Below are positions 20,383 through 28,907 of a stretch of DNA of 64,000 nucleotides, in pieces; positions within the stretch are counted from its first letter, which is position 1; every line of letters begins with the position of its first letter. The position numbers and the translations under genes are program-made. The DNA lies in the NCBI GenBank assembly GCA_001971685.1, contig CP019326.1, positions 2,728,001-2,792,000 on the forward strand, read 5' to 3'. This DNA is from Halomonas sp. 1513. GTDB taxonomy: Bacteria; Pseudomonadota; Gammaproteobacteria; Pseudomonadales; Halomonadaceae. The notes under the pieces are model-generated. The model saw only the letters and a list, made by a program, of their open reading frames with translations, had not been told where the DNA came from and ran no database searches.

Positions 20383-21032
20383 GCCAGTATTGCTCGCAGG
20401 AAGGTACTGAGTGATTTCCACCCGGTCGGTGGCATCGGCGAAAGGCCACCATGAGCTCAACGATCCGTCCCTAGGCATCGCGAACCGTCCGCAGTTGGTT
20501 GTCCAGCCACTGCCAGCAGCCTTCCGGTTGCGTTGACGATAGTGGAGCCGGGCATACCCGAGCACCGCACCTGAGGGGGATATCGAGACGGCACTCGTCC
20601 TGGGTGCCACCAGTGATGTCGGCCAGACACGCCGTAAACTCAACGCCGTAGGGTTCCACAATCAGGACCTACAGACTGCCAACTTGCAAATGCTCTACCC
20701 GCCAACCTAGCAGGCGCGCAAAACAGGCGTAAGCGTCCTGTGAACACAACTTCCCCGGAAGGCCCTGGCCCGCCACATTAGGTGCCCATCTATTAATAAG
20801 TGGGCACCTATTCATGACTCCCCCAAGCACCGAAAGAGAGATTCGCCGCCGTCGTCGCTATGCCCCTTCCTTCATACTGCGGTGGAGCCCGCAACGGCCG
20901 TGGCACAGCGAGCGATGCACCAATTGTTATCATATCGGAGCCACCGCTTAATAAGGTGACCATACCAGTGTCGGAGTTGGTACCTTGTCAAAATCGCGGC
21001 GGCGCACCATATTAAACTCTTCCAAACGTTAC
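20383..21032. other. 650-bp gene-poor region after the diguanylate cyclase
   Basis: No convincing gene, RNA or mobile element could be recognised on either strand; open frames here are short, of biased composition and unlike any family I know. The only distinct structure is a 10-bp inverted repeat at 20779-20810. The region may be decayed sequence bordering the signalling island. Confidence 0.6.
20779..20810. repeat. Perfect 10-bp inverted repeat
   Basis: TAGGTGCCCA at 20779-20788 and TGGGCACCTA at 20801-20810 are exact reverse complements around a 12-nt AT-rich spacer (TCTATTAATAAG). There is no T-tract, so a terminator is doubtful. The size and spacing suit a dimeric DNA-binding protein or a recombination site, but no adjacent gene explains it. 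Confidence 0.6.
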
Positions 21033-21200
21033 TCAGCGCTGCCTGAGCGCTTCGATCTCCGCACGCAGCGCTTCGGCCTCCTCGGTGAGGCTGGCGTTGG
21101 CACGCATGTCACCATTGCGCGCCGCCAGCATCGCCTGCTCCAGCTTTCGCTCATACTCTTTCTGCAGCTTCTTGCTCGGATCGCGGCTGAACAAGCCCAT
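21033..21200 (-). CDS. Small DUF6435/Lacal_2735-like protein (55 aa)
   Basis: A short minus-strand gene from the ATG at 21200 to the TGA at 21033. It begins MGLFSRDPSKKLQKEYERKL and ends EALRAEIEALRQR. The sequence is nearly all charged helix and resembles the small DUF6435 (Lacal_2735-type) family, which is found beside diverse genes and has no known function. GGAGAG lies about seven bases upstream. The clean start, ribosome binding site and family-like opening make it a real gene despite its size. Confidence 0.8.
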   Translation of the reverse strand: MGLFSRDPSKKLQKEYERKLEQAMLAARNGDMRANASLTEEAEALRAEIEALRQR

Positions 21201-21307
21201 GGCATCTCTCCAGTGCTGGGTGAACGATCAGCCTACGCCAATAGCTATACAAAAGCGATACCAACACTGTACACAACTACTCTGAACTGATCTGGCGGCA
21301 GGCCTAC

Positions 21308-22627
21308 TCAAGCGCTGCCTGTATCGTCGCGCCGCGGCCCTGGCTCGAGCTCGAGCCGCGCCCGCTCCACCAGCGCCTCGGGCAGCTCGCGCTTCACCGC
21401 CACGCCCAGCTCGCGAAACTCGTCGGCCTGCTTGATCAAGTTGCCACGACCGTTGACCAGCTGGCCGATGGCGTTGTCGTAGCTCTCCCGGGCGCCGTCG
21501 AGCTTGCCGCCCACCTCCTCCATGCTGGTGAGGAAGGTGCGCAGCTTGGCGTGGAATTTCTCGGCGCGGCTGGCCAGTTCGGCGCTGTGCCGGCTCTGGT
21601 CCTCGAAGCGCCACAGCTGGCGCACGATATTGAGACTGGTCAGCAGCGTGGTCGGCGTGGCCACCAGCACGTTGCGCTCCAGGGCGCGCTGGAACAGCGA
21701 CTCGTCGTGCCGGAGCGCCTCGACGTAGGCCGACTCCACGGGAATGAACATCACCACCACGTCCGGCGAGTTGAGCCCCGGCAGGTCGTAGTAGTGCTTG
21801 TCGGCAAGCTCGTTGATGCGCTCGCCCACCGCCCGGGCGTGGGCCGCCAGCGCCTCAGCGCGGGTCGCCTCGTCGTCGGCGTTGACGTAGCGCACATAGG
21901 CCGCAAGCGAGGTCTTGGCGTCGATCACCAGATGCTTGCCCTGGGGCAGGTAGACCAGCGCGTCCGGCCGCCGCCGTCCCGCCTCGGTGGTGAAGCTGAC
22001 CTCGCGCTGATAGTCCTTGCCGGCGCGCAGGCCGGCGCCCTCGAGCACGTTCTCGAGCATCAGCTCGCCCCAGTTGCCCTGCAGCTTCTTCTGGCCCTGC
22101 AGCGCCTCGGTGAGGCGGCTGGCCTGGTCGGTGATCTCGCGGTTGAGGGCCTGCAGGTGCTGCAGCTCGGTGCGCAGGCTGGCGCGCTGCTCGGTGTCGA
22201 AGCGATGGATCGCCTCGACCTTGTCGCGAAAGCCCTTCATCTCCGCCTGCAGCGGCTGCAGCAGGCCGTGGATATTGCGCTGGGAGAGCTCCGAGAAGCT
22301 GCGCCCCTTGCGCTCGAGAATCTCGTTGGCGAGGTTCTCGAACTCCTGCTTGAGCTGCTCGCGGCTGTCCCGCAACAGCGCCAGCTGCTGCTCGAAGTGG
22401 CTGCGCTGCTGGTCGAGGGTGGTGGCCAGGCGGGTGCGCTCCAGCTCGACGGCCTTGAGCGCCGCCTCGCGCTCGGCAAGCGTTGCGCTCAGCGCCTCGC
22501 GCGCTGCCTCGGCGGCGCGGCGCTCGCGAGCCTGGCGCCGCGCGGCGAGCGCGCTGGCCAGTAGGTAGGCGAGGATAAATGCCACGCCGGCGGCCAGCGC
22601 CGCCATCTGTTCGGGGGTAAGGGTCAC
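21308..22627 (-). CDS. rmuC: DNA recombination protein RmuC
   Basis: A 439-residue RmuC: an N-terminal membrane segment (about residues 8-28), a long coiled coil (about 30-150) and a restriction-endonuclease-like fold with GNWGELMLENVLEGAGL, RRRPDALVYLPQGKHLVIDA and the DAKTSL catalytic segment. RmuC limits inversions at short inverted repeats and, in some species, acts in anti-phage defence. The GTG at 22627 follows GGAG and is preferred; a TTG at 22654 would add nine residues. Not obviously in an operon with puuC. Confidence 0.93.
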   Translation of the reverse strand: MTLTPEQMAALAAGVAFILAYLLASALAARRQARERRAAEAAREALSATLAEREAALKAVELERTRLATTLDQQRSHFEQQLALLRDSREQLKQEFENLANEILERKGRSFSELSQRNIHGLLQPLQAEMKGFRDKVEAIHRFDTEQRASLRTELQHLQALNREITDQASRLTEALQGQKKLQGNWGELMLENVLEGAGLRAGKDYQREVSFTTEAGRRRPDALVYLPQGKHLVIDAKTSLAAYVRYVNADDEATRAEALAAHARAVGERINELADKHYYDLPGLNSPDVVVMFIPVESAYVEALRHDESLFQRALERNVLVATPTTLLTSLNIVRQLWRFEDQSRHSAELASRAEKFHAKLRTFLTSMEEVGGKLDGARESYDNAIGQLVNGRGNLIKQADEFRELGVAVKRELPEALVERARLELEPGPRRDDTGSA

Positions 22628-22738
22628 GACACCACTCCGCCAGCGGGTGAACAATACGCACTCGGCCCCGCCGGCACATTCGCCTACGGGGCCGAGCTCA
22701 TGGTAGCACGCCGCGGCGCCAAAACACTGGTCAAATCA

Positions 22739-24235
22739 TCAGCTATCCAGCGAGATCCATACGCTCTTCAGCGAGGAGTATTCGGCCAGCGAGTGATGCG
22801 ACTTGTCGCGCCCGTTGCCGGACTGCTTGACTCCGCCGAAGGGCATGCTCTGGTCGCCTCCGGCCCAGTTGTTGACGAACACCTGGCCGGACTGCAGGCG
22901 CCGGGTGACGCGCATGATGCGGTCGATGTCCTGGCTCCACAGCCCCGCGGCCAGGCCGTAGTCACTGTCATTGGCCATGGCCACGGCCTGCTCCTCGGTG
23001 TCGAAGCCGAACACCGCCAGCACCGGCCCGAAGATCTCCTCGCGGCCGATGGCCATCTCAGGCGTCACCCCGTCGAATACCGTCGGCGCGATAAAGTAGC
23101 CGGGGCGCTCCAGGGCCGCACCGCCGCCGCGCAGCTGGGCGCCCTCCTCGACGCCCTGACGGATGTAGTCGAGAATGCGCCGATGCTGGGTCTCGTCGAC
23201 GATGGCGCCCATGAAGCTGTCGGGGTCCAGCGGGTCGCCAGGCTGCATGCGCTCGGCGGCGGCCAGCACCTTGTCGACGAACGCCTCGCGTATCGAGTTC
23301 TCCACCAGCAGCCGCGAACCGGCGATGCACACCTCGCCCTGGTTGTGGAAGATCGCCGCCGCCGCGTGCTCGGCCACCGCCTCGAGGTGCTTGCAGTCGG
23401 CGAACACCAGGTTGGGGCTCTTGCCGCCGCACTCCAGGTAGACGCGCTTGAGGTTCGACTCGCCGGCATACTGCATCAGCTGCTTGCCGACCTGGGTCGA
23501 GCCGGTGAAGGCCAGGCAGTCGACGCCCATTGACAGCGCCAGCGCGCGGCCCACGGTGTGGCCGAAGCCCGGCAGCACCTGGAACACGCCGCGCGGCAGC
23601 CCCGCCTCCCGGGCCAGCTGGGCAAGGCGCAGCGCCGACAGCGGCGACTTCTCGGAGGGCTTGAGGATCACGCTGTTGCCGGCGGCCAGCGCCGGGGCGA
23701 TCTTCCAGGCGGTCATCATCAGCGGGAAGTTCCATGGCACGATCGACGCCACCACCCCGAGCGGCTCGCGCAGCACCAGGCCCAGGCTCTCCTCGCCGGT
23801 GGGCGCCACCTCGCCATAGAGCTTGTCGATGGACTCGGCCTGGTGGCGCAGGCAGCCGATGGCGCCGGCCATATCGCCCAGCGCACTCGATACCGGCTTG
23901 CCCATGTCGAGGGTATCCAGCAGCGCCAGCTCGTGCTTGTGGGCCGCCATCAGGTCCGCCAGGCGCAGCAGCACCGCCTTGCGCTTGCCCGGCGCCAGCC
24001 GCGACCACTCGCCGCGTTCGAAGGCGGCGCGGGCGTGCTCGACCGCCAGCTCGGCGTCGGCGGCATCGCAGCTGGCCACCTCGGCCAGGGTCTCGCCGGT
24101 GGCCGGGTTGACGCTGGCAAAGGTCTCGCCGCTGACGGCATCGACGAACTGGTCGTCGACGAAGGCGCGGGTCTCGAAGGTCAGCGAGGCGGCCAGCGCC
24201 TGCCACTCGGCCAGGGTAGTGGGACGGGTGCTCAT
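22739..24235 (-). CDS. puuC: Gamma-Glu-gamma-aminobutyraldehyde dehydrogenase PuuC
   Basis: A 498-residue NAD(P)-dependent aldehyde dehydrogenase. VASIVPWNFPLMM and ILKPSEKSPLSALRL are cofactor motifs, the general base lies in VYLECGGKSPN, and the nucleophile Cys in HNQGEVCIAGSRL. The C-terminus (PFGGVKQSGNGRDKS, LKSVWISL) closely follows E. coli PuuC. It oxidises gamma-glutamyl-aminobutyraldehyde and probably free aminobutyraldehyde from the aminotransferase route. The ATG at 24235 overlaps the upstream aminotransferase stop by four bases (ATGA), which sets the start; a longer frame to 24424 is not used. Confidence 0.93.
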   Translation of the reverse strand: MSTRPTTLAEWQALAASLTFETRAFVDDQFVDAVSGETFASVNPATGETLAEVASCDAADAELAVEHARAAFERGEWSRLAPGKRKAVLLRLADLMAAHKHELALLDTLDMGKPVSSALGDMAGAIGCLRHQAESIDKLYGEVAPTGEESLGLVLREPLGVVASIVPWNFPLMMTAWKIAPALAAGNSVILKPSEKSPLSALRLAQLAREAGLPRGVFQVLPGFGHTVGRALALSMGVDCLAFTGSTQVGKQLMQYAGESNLKRVYLECGGKSPNLVFADCKHLEAVAEHAAAAIFHNQGEVCIAGSRLLVENSIREAFVDKVLAAAERMQPGDPLDPDSFMGAIVDETQHRRILDYIRQGVEEGAQLRGGGAALERPGYFIAPTVFDGVTPEMAIGREEIFGPVLAVFGFDTEEQAVAMANDSDYGLAAGLWSQDIDRIMRVTRRLQSGQVFVNNWAGGDQSMPFGGVKQSGNGRDKSHHSLAEYSSLKSVWISLDS

Positions 24236-25614
24236 GCCAGGGTCTCCTGCAATGGGGGTGTCGGGGTGTTGGCCAGGCGCCGCGCGGTCTCGTCCAGCGC
24301 CGCGCGGGCCTTGTCCACCAGTTCGTCGATCTCGTGGTGAGCGATCACCAGCGGCGGCGAAATGATCATGGTATCGCCTACCGAGCGCATCACCAGCCCG
24401 CTGGCGAAGCAGATGTCGCGGCACAGGTTGCCCGCGCCCAGCGACTTGTCGAAGCGCTCGCCGGTGGCCGGATCGATCAGCTCCAGGGCGCCGATCAGGC
24501 CCAGCGAACGCGCCTCGCCCACCAGCGGGTGCGCGGCGAGCTCGGTCCAGCGCCGGGACAGATAGGGGCCGAGATCATTGCGCACCCGCTCGATGATACC
24601 CTCGCTCTCCATCAGTTCGAGGTTCTTGAGCGCCACGGCGGCGCAGGCCGGATGCCCCGAGTAGGTGAAGCCGTGGAAGAACTCGCCGCCCTCCTCGATC
24701 AGCGTCTCGGCGACCCGGTCGCCGACCAGCACTCCGCCAATCGGCAGGTAGCCCGACGACAACCCCTTGGCGATCGGCATCAGGTCCGGCTCGAGGCCGT
24801 AGTGGACGCTGCCGAACCACTCGCCGAGGCGCCCGAAGCCGCAGATCACCTCATCGACCACCAGCAGGATATCGTACTTGTCGAGCACCGCCTTGACCGC
24901 CGGCCAGTAGCTCTCGGGGGGAATGATCGCGCCCCCGGCGCCCTGCACCGGCTCGGCAATAAAGGCTGCTACCCGCTCTTCACCGAGGGCCAGGATTTTC
25001 TCTTCCAGGGCCGCGGCGCACTCGCGGCCGAAGGCCTCGGGGTCCTGACCGTCCGCCTCGCCGAACCAGTAGGGCTGGCGAATATGGCAGATGCCCGGCA
25101 CCAGCGGCCCGCCCTGGGCATGCATCGGTGCCATGCCGCCGAGACTCATGCCGGCCACGGTGGAGCCGTGATAGGCGTTGTCGCGGGCAATCACCAGCTG
25201 CTTGTCAGGCCGCCCCTTGAGCGCCCAGTAGCGGCGCACCATGCGCAGCACGGTGTCGTTGGCCTCGGAGCCAGAGCCGGTGAAGAAGACCCGGTTGATA
25301 TGCGCCGGCGCCAGCCGGCACAGCGTCTCGGCCAGCTTCACCGCCGGCGGGTGGGTGGTCTTGAAGAAGCTGTTGTAGTAGGGCAGCTCGCGCAGCTGCC
25401 GGGTGGCGGCGTCGACCAGCTCCTCGCGACCGTAGCCGAGGTTGACGCACCACAGCCCGGCCATGCCGTCGAGGATACGGTTACCCTGATCGTCGACGAT
25501 ATACACGCCCTGGGCGCTGACGATGACGCGGCTGCCCTCTTCACCGAGCGCCTTGAAATCGCTGAAGGGGTGCAGGTAGTGGGCGCGGTCGAGCGCCTGG
25601 ATATCATGGGTCAT
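24232..25614 (-). CDS. spuC: Class III aminotransferase, SpuC-like (putrescine/polyamine:pyruvate)
   Basis: A 460-residue PLP enzyme of the omega-aminotransferase family. Motifs: GMAGLWCVNLGYGREE, FFTGSGSEANDT, AFIAEPVQGAGG, LLVVDEVICGFGR and the PLP lysine in PIAKGLSSGYLPIG. It is most like Pseudomonas SpuC, which transfers an amino group from putrescine or cadaverine to pyruvate. Its linkage to puuC (four-base overlap) and puuD (20 bp upstream) indicates a second, glutamylation-free entry into the same pathway. Exact amine specificity cannot be read from sequence; a beta-alanine or other diamine substrate is possible. Confidence 0.85.
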   Translation of the reverse strand: MTHDIQALDRAHYLHPFSDFKALGEEGSRVIVSAQGVYIVDDQGNRILDGMAGLWCVNLGYGREELVDAATRQLRELPYYNSFFKTTHPPAVKLAETLCRLAPAHINRVFFTGSGSEANDTVLRMVRRYWALKGRPDKQLVIARDNAYHGSTVAGMSLGGMAPMHAQGGPLVPGICHIRQPYWFGEADGQDPEAFGRECAAALEEKILALGEERVAAFIAEPVQGAGGAIIPPESYWPAVKAVLDKYDILLVVDEVICGFGRLGEWFGSVHYGLEPDLMPIAKGLSSGYLPIGGVLVGDRVAETLIEEGGEFFHGFTYSGHPACAAVALKNLELMESEGIIERVRNDLGPYLSRRWTELAAHPLVGEARSLGLIGALELIDPATGERFDKSLGAGNLCRDICFASGLVMRSVGDTMIISPPLVIAHHEIDELVDKARAALDETARRLANTPTPPLQETLA

Positions 25615-25634
25615 GGTACTCTTTCCTCAGCGTA

Positions 25635-26411
25635 TCAGGCGTCGATCAGCATGGCGGCGCCACGACGCTCCGCGGCCCGCTCGCGGCAGGCCGCGGCGAA
25701 GCCGTGAAACAGGGCGTCGTAGAGAGGATGCTGTGCGGGCTGCCATTCGGGGTGCCACTGCACCGCCAGGGCGAAGCGCCGCGCGCCCTCCACCGACAGC
25801 GCCTCGATCACCCCATCCGGCGCCACTGCCTCGGCGCGCAGCCCCAGCCCCAGCTCGGCCACGCCCTGCTGATGCAGCGAGTTGACGCGACTCTCCGGCG
25901 AGGCATGCAGCGCCGCCAGCGTGCCACCGGGCAGGATCGTCAGATCGTGGCTCAGCGCATACTGGCTCGCCTTGTCGCCCTCTGGTTCGCGGTGATCGAG
26001 CAGCCCCGGCACCGTCTGAAGCGCCTGATACAGGGTGCCGCCGAAGGCCACGTTGATCTCCTGGAAACCGCGACAGATGCCGAACAGCGGCATCCCCAGG
26101 TCCAGCGCAGCAGGAATCCAGGCCAGCGCCGCGGCATCACGATGCAGGTCGCCGCGGGTATTCTGCGGGGCCGGCTCGGCACCATAGCGGGCCGGCGCCA
26201 CATTGGTGTAACTGCCGGTCAGCAGCAGGCCGTCGAGCTCAGCGAGCAGGCTCGCCTCCAGGCCGCTGCCATCCTCCCATACCGGCAGCACCAGTGGGGC
26301 AAGCCCATAGTCGCGCAGCGCCTGGAGATACTTATCGGTGACCATGTGCGCGGGGTGGCCTTCCACCTCGCGACGACAGGCAATGCCCCCCACCAGCGGT
26401 CGACTGGACAT
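25635..26411 (-). CDS. puuD: Gamma-glutamyl-GABA hydrolase PuuD
   Basis: A 258-residue class I glutamine amidotransferase-like hydrolase. The nucleophile Cys is in FGICRGFQEINVAFGG, the catalytic His in FALAVQWHPEW, and the gamma-glutamyl pocket motif LLLTGSYTNVAP is near residue 63. It releases GABA and glutamate at the end of the Puu pathway. It is the first gene of the leftward puuD-spuC-puuC unit and is divergent from puuA at 26669. This is the same pairing as spuA with a glutamine-synthetase-like gene in Pseudomonas. Confidence 0.93.
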   Translation of the reverse strand: MSSRPLVGGIACRREVEGHPAHMVTDKYLQALRDYGLAPLVLPVWEDGSGLEASLLAELDGLLLTGSYTNVAPARYGAEPAPQNTRGDLHRDAAALAWIPAALDLGMPLFGICRGFQEINVAFGGTLYQALQTVPGLLDHREPEGDKASQYALSHDLTILPGGTLAALHASPESRVNSLHQQGVAELGLGLRAEAVAPDGVIEALSVEGARRFALAVQWHPEWQPAQHPLYDALFHGFAAACRERAAERRGAAMLIDA

Positions 26412-26548
26412 ACATGACTCCTTGCCTGTAACGGCTCGACAGAGGGTAAAAATGTTATGCTTTGCTCAACATTACATGCCAGCAAGCTCGCTGCCAACCC
26501 TGAAAAAGATGGCAGCGCAAGCTTATAAAAGCCAAAAAAAGTCGGAAA

Positions 26549-26621
26549 GATGGGATGTGTAGGGATATTGTCAGCGCTCGGCATGCCGAGCCAGGCCGTA
26601 AATAATTTGACAACACCCATC
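26549..26621. promoter_or_regulatory. Nested inverted repeats between divergent puuD and puuA, candidate PuuR operator
   Basis: The 256-bp divergent region holds three roughly concentric dyads: GATGGG (26549) with CCCATC (26616-26621); TTGTCA (26568-26573) with TGACAA (26608-26613); and a perfect 16-bp palindrome GCTCGGCATGCCGAGC (26576-26591). TTGACA at 26607 could be the puuA -35 element. AGTCGGAAA also appears twice in direct orientation (26540, 26624). Such symmetry suits a dimeric repressor controlling both directions. PuuR is the obvious candidate, but this is inference. Confidence 0.5.
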
Positions 26622-26668
26622 CCAGTCGGAAAAGATGACCCCATGCTTCCAATGATAAGGTACATCCC

Positions 26669-28045
26669 ATGTCGGTGACTGCGTCTGCTGAGGCCGAGGC
26701 CTTTCTCGAGCGCCATCCCGATATCGACAGCGTCGACCTGTTGATCAGCGACCTCAACGGCGTGATGCGCGGCAAGCGCATTCCCCGCGACAATCTGATC
26801 AAGGCCTTCAGTGCCGGCATCAACCTCCCTGCATCGCTGTTTGCCCTCGATATCAATGGCAATACCATCGAGGAGACCGGCCTGGGGCTCTCCAGCGGCG
26901 ACGGCGATCGCATCTGCCGCCCGGTGGCCGGCACCCTGATGCCGTGTCCCTGGCTGCGCAAGGGGCGCCAGGGTCAGCTGCTGATGACCATGTTCGAAGC
27001 CGACGGCAGCGGCTTCTTCGCCGATCCCCGCCAGGTCCTGCAGCGCGTCTTGCGACGCTTTGCCGATGCCGGCCTGACCCCGGTGGTGGCCGTGGAGCTG
27101 GAGTTCTACCTGGTCGATCGCAGCCGCGATGCCCAGGGCTACGCCCAGCCGCCCTGCTCGCCGGCCACCGGGGAGCGCGCCTCCCAGAGCCAGCTCTACT
27201 CGATCAACGAGCTCGACGAGTACGCCGACTTCCTGGAGGACATCCAGGCCGCCGCCGTCGCCCAGCAGCTGCCGCTGGACACCGCCTTGAAGGAGTGCGC
27301 CCCCGGGCAGTTCGAGATCAACCTGACCCACTGCGACGACGTGCTCAAGGCCTGCGACAGCTCGGTGCTGCTCAAGCGCTTGATCAAGGGCGTGGCCATC
27401 CAGCACGGCTTCGAGGCCACCTTCATGGCCAAGCCCTACGGCGACGAGGCGGGTAACGGCACCCATGTGCATATCAGCCTGGTCGATGCCCACGGCCGCA
27501 ACGTGTTCGCCGCCGAGGACGATAATCCGCTGGGCACCCCGGCGCTACGCCATGCCGTGGCGGGCCTGCTGGCCCTGATGCCGGCGTCGATGGCGATCTT
27601 CGCCCCCAACATCAACTCCTTCCGGCGCTTCCAGCCCGGGCTCTACGTGCCCATGGCGCCGACCTGGGGCTACGACAATCGCTCGGTGGCGGTACGCATC
27701 CCCTCCGGCCCCAAGGCCGCCAAGCGCATCGAGCACCGCGTGGCCGGCGCCGACGTCAATCCCTACCTGCTGCTGGCCACCCTGCTGGCCTCCATCGACC
27801 ACGGCCTGCGCCAGCAGCTGACGCCGCCGCCGGCGATCGAGGGCAACGCCTATGACCAGTGCGAGCCGAGCCTGACCAATAGCTGGCAGCAGGCGCTGAC
27901 GCTGCTCGGCGAGGACGAGGTGCTAGCCGAGGCGCTCGGCGAGCCGTTCCTGCACGTCTACCTGGCCAACCGCCAGGCCGAGCGCGACCAGGCGATGCAG
28001 GCGGTTAGCCAGCTCGAATACGACTGGTACCTGCGCCAGGTCTAG
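26669..28045 (+). CDS. puuA: Gamma-glutamylputrescine synthetase, glutamine-synthetase family (copy 1)
   Basis: A 458-residue GS-fold ligase that attaches glutamate to putrescine using ATP. Visible motifs: DLLISDLNGVMRGKRIP at the N-terminus, VVAVELEFYLVD for the metal-binding glutamates, ECAPGQFEINL, NGTHVHISL and NINSFRRFQPGLYVP. It lacks the glutamine synthetase adenylylation region, as expected for PuuA. AAGG about 10 bases before the ATG is a moderate ribosome binding site. It is transcribed alone and rightward, opposite to puuD, and ends at a strong hairpin. A second, clearly different copy is at 34422-35768. Confidence 0.9.
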   Translation: MSVTASAEAEAFLERHPDIDSVDLLISDLNGVMRGKRIPRDNLIKAFSAGINLPASLFALDINGNTIEETGLGLSSGDGDRICRPVAGTLMPCPWLRKGRQGQLLMTMFEADGSGFFADPRQVLQRVLRRFADAGLTPVVAVELEFYLVDRSRDAQGYAQPPCSPATGERASQSQLYSINELDEYADFLEDIQAAAVAQQLPLDTALKECAPGQFEINLTHCDDVLKACDSSVLLKRLIKGVAIQHGFEATFMAKPYGDEAGNGTHVHISLVDAHGRNVFAAEDDNPLGTPALRHAVAGLLALMPASMAIFAPNINSFRRFQPGLYVPMAPTWGYDNRSVAVRIPSGPKAAKRIEHRVAGADVNPYLLLATLLASIDHGLRQQLTPPPAIEGNAYDQCEPSLTNSWQQALTLLGEDEVLAEALGEPFLHVYLANRQAERDQAMQAVSQLEYDWYLRQV

Positions 28046-28076
28046 GTTCGTCCGAGCAGTGGCCAACCCAAACGAC

Positions 28077-28104
28077 ACCGCCCGCGCCGATTGGCGCGGG
28101 CGGT
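28077..28104. terminator. Bidirectional terminator-like hairpin after puuA copy 1
   Basis: ACCGCCCGCGCC and GGCGCGGGCGGT form a perfect 12-bp stem with the loop GATT. It lies between the convergent ends of puuA (28045) and the glycine-zipper gene (28126). In the minus direction the stem is followed by GTCGTTTGGG, a weak T stretch, so it likely serves both genes. Confidence 0.75.
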
Positions 28105-28125
28105 ATTGCGTAGCAGGGTTTCCTC

Positions 28126-28671
28126 TTAGCCTTCGCGGACTTTCCACTGCGGCACCCCATCCTGCATCAGCACCTGATTGCCTTGGGGCGCCTCCTCGAG
28201 GCGAACGCTGTAGACGCGATCCTCGAAACGATACTCGACGTCGTAACCCTCATGCTCATCGCGGGTATCGACCACGGTATTGCACTGCCGCTGGGTAGTG
28301 GTCCGGCCCTGGTTGGCCTCGACTCGGCCCTGGACTTCGCGGCCGGCCAGACCGCCGCCGACGGCGCCGGCCACGGTAGCCAGTTTCTTGCCGCTGCCGC
28401 CGCCGACCTGATTACCCAGCACGCCGCCGACCACCGCGCCGGCAGCGGTGCCGAGCAGACGGTTGGGGTCGCGGCTCGGCGCCTGCTGATGCACCACCAC
28501 GTCTTCGCAGACCTCACGGGGGATCTCGACGCTGCGGGTCACCGCGTCGACGTTCAAGATGTCGGCGTAGGTCGGTTCACGGTCGAAGGTCTGCACCTGA
28601 TAGGCGCCTACCGCCAGGCCGCCCAGGCCCAGCACCGCCAAGGTCGACCCGATCACGATTGACTTGTTCAT
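28126..28671 (-). CDS. Glycine-zipper 2TM-domain envelope protein
   Basis: A 181-residue protein with an N-terminal hydrophobic signal or anchor (about residues 5-24, VIGSTLAVLGLGGLAVGAY) and a glycine zipper (about residues 73-115, GTAAGAVVGGVLGNQVGGGS) like that of the Rickettsia 17-kDa antigen/SlyB group. The C-terminal half holds CNTVVDTRDEHEGYDVEYRF, usual for this group. Such proteins sit in the cell envelope; specific function is unknown. It is surrounded by puu genes on both sides but shows no metabolic link to them. Confidence 0.85.
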   Translation of the reverse strand: MNKSIVIGSTLAVLGLGGLAVGAYQVQTFDREPTYADILNVDAVTRSVEIPREVCEDVVVHQQAPSRDPNRLLGTAAGAVVGGVLGNQVGGGSGKKLATVAGAVGGGLAGREVQGRVEANQGRTTTQRQCNTVVDTRDEHEGYDVEYRFEDRVYSVRLEEAPQGNQVLMQDGVPQWKVREG

Positions 28672-28907
28672 CTCTGCCTCCTGATGTCTCTCGACTTGGC
28701 GTTGGCCGGACCGCCATGGCGGCCCGGAAAAAGTTCCAGGTCGTCGACTCCGGGCAATGTGCCGCCGGCTGGCTCGCTTCCTGCAAGCGCTGGCCGGCGC
28801 GATGCGATAGTCAGAGTATAGTTCGTGAACGCTGTTCGACAGCCGTTCTGGCGGGGTTCAACAATGCTTTCATAATCCCCATGGGGCGTCGCTCGATGGC
28901 GACAAGA

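Noticed and set aside
20290..20661. A 123-codon minus-strand frame overlapping the end of the diguanylate cyclase
   Set aside because: It overlaps a conserved gene's 3' end and shows no motif, ribosome binding site or sensible composition.
22739..24424. A longer, 561-residue form of PuuC
   Set aside because: The extra 63 residues are Arg/Gly/Pro-rich out-of-frame aminotransferase sequence; the ATGA overlap at 24232-24235 marks the real start.
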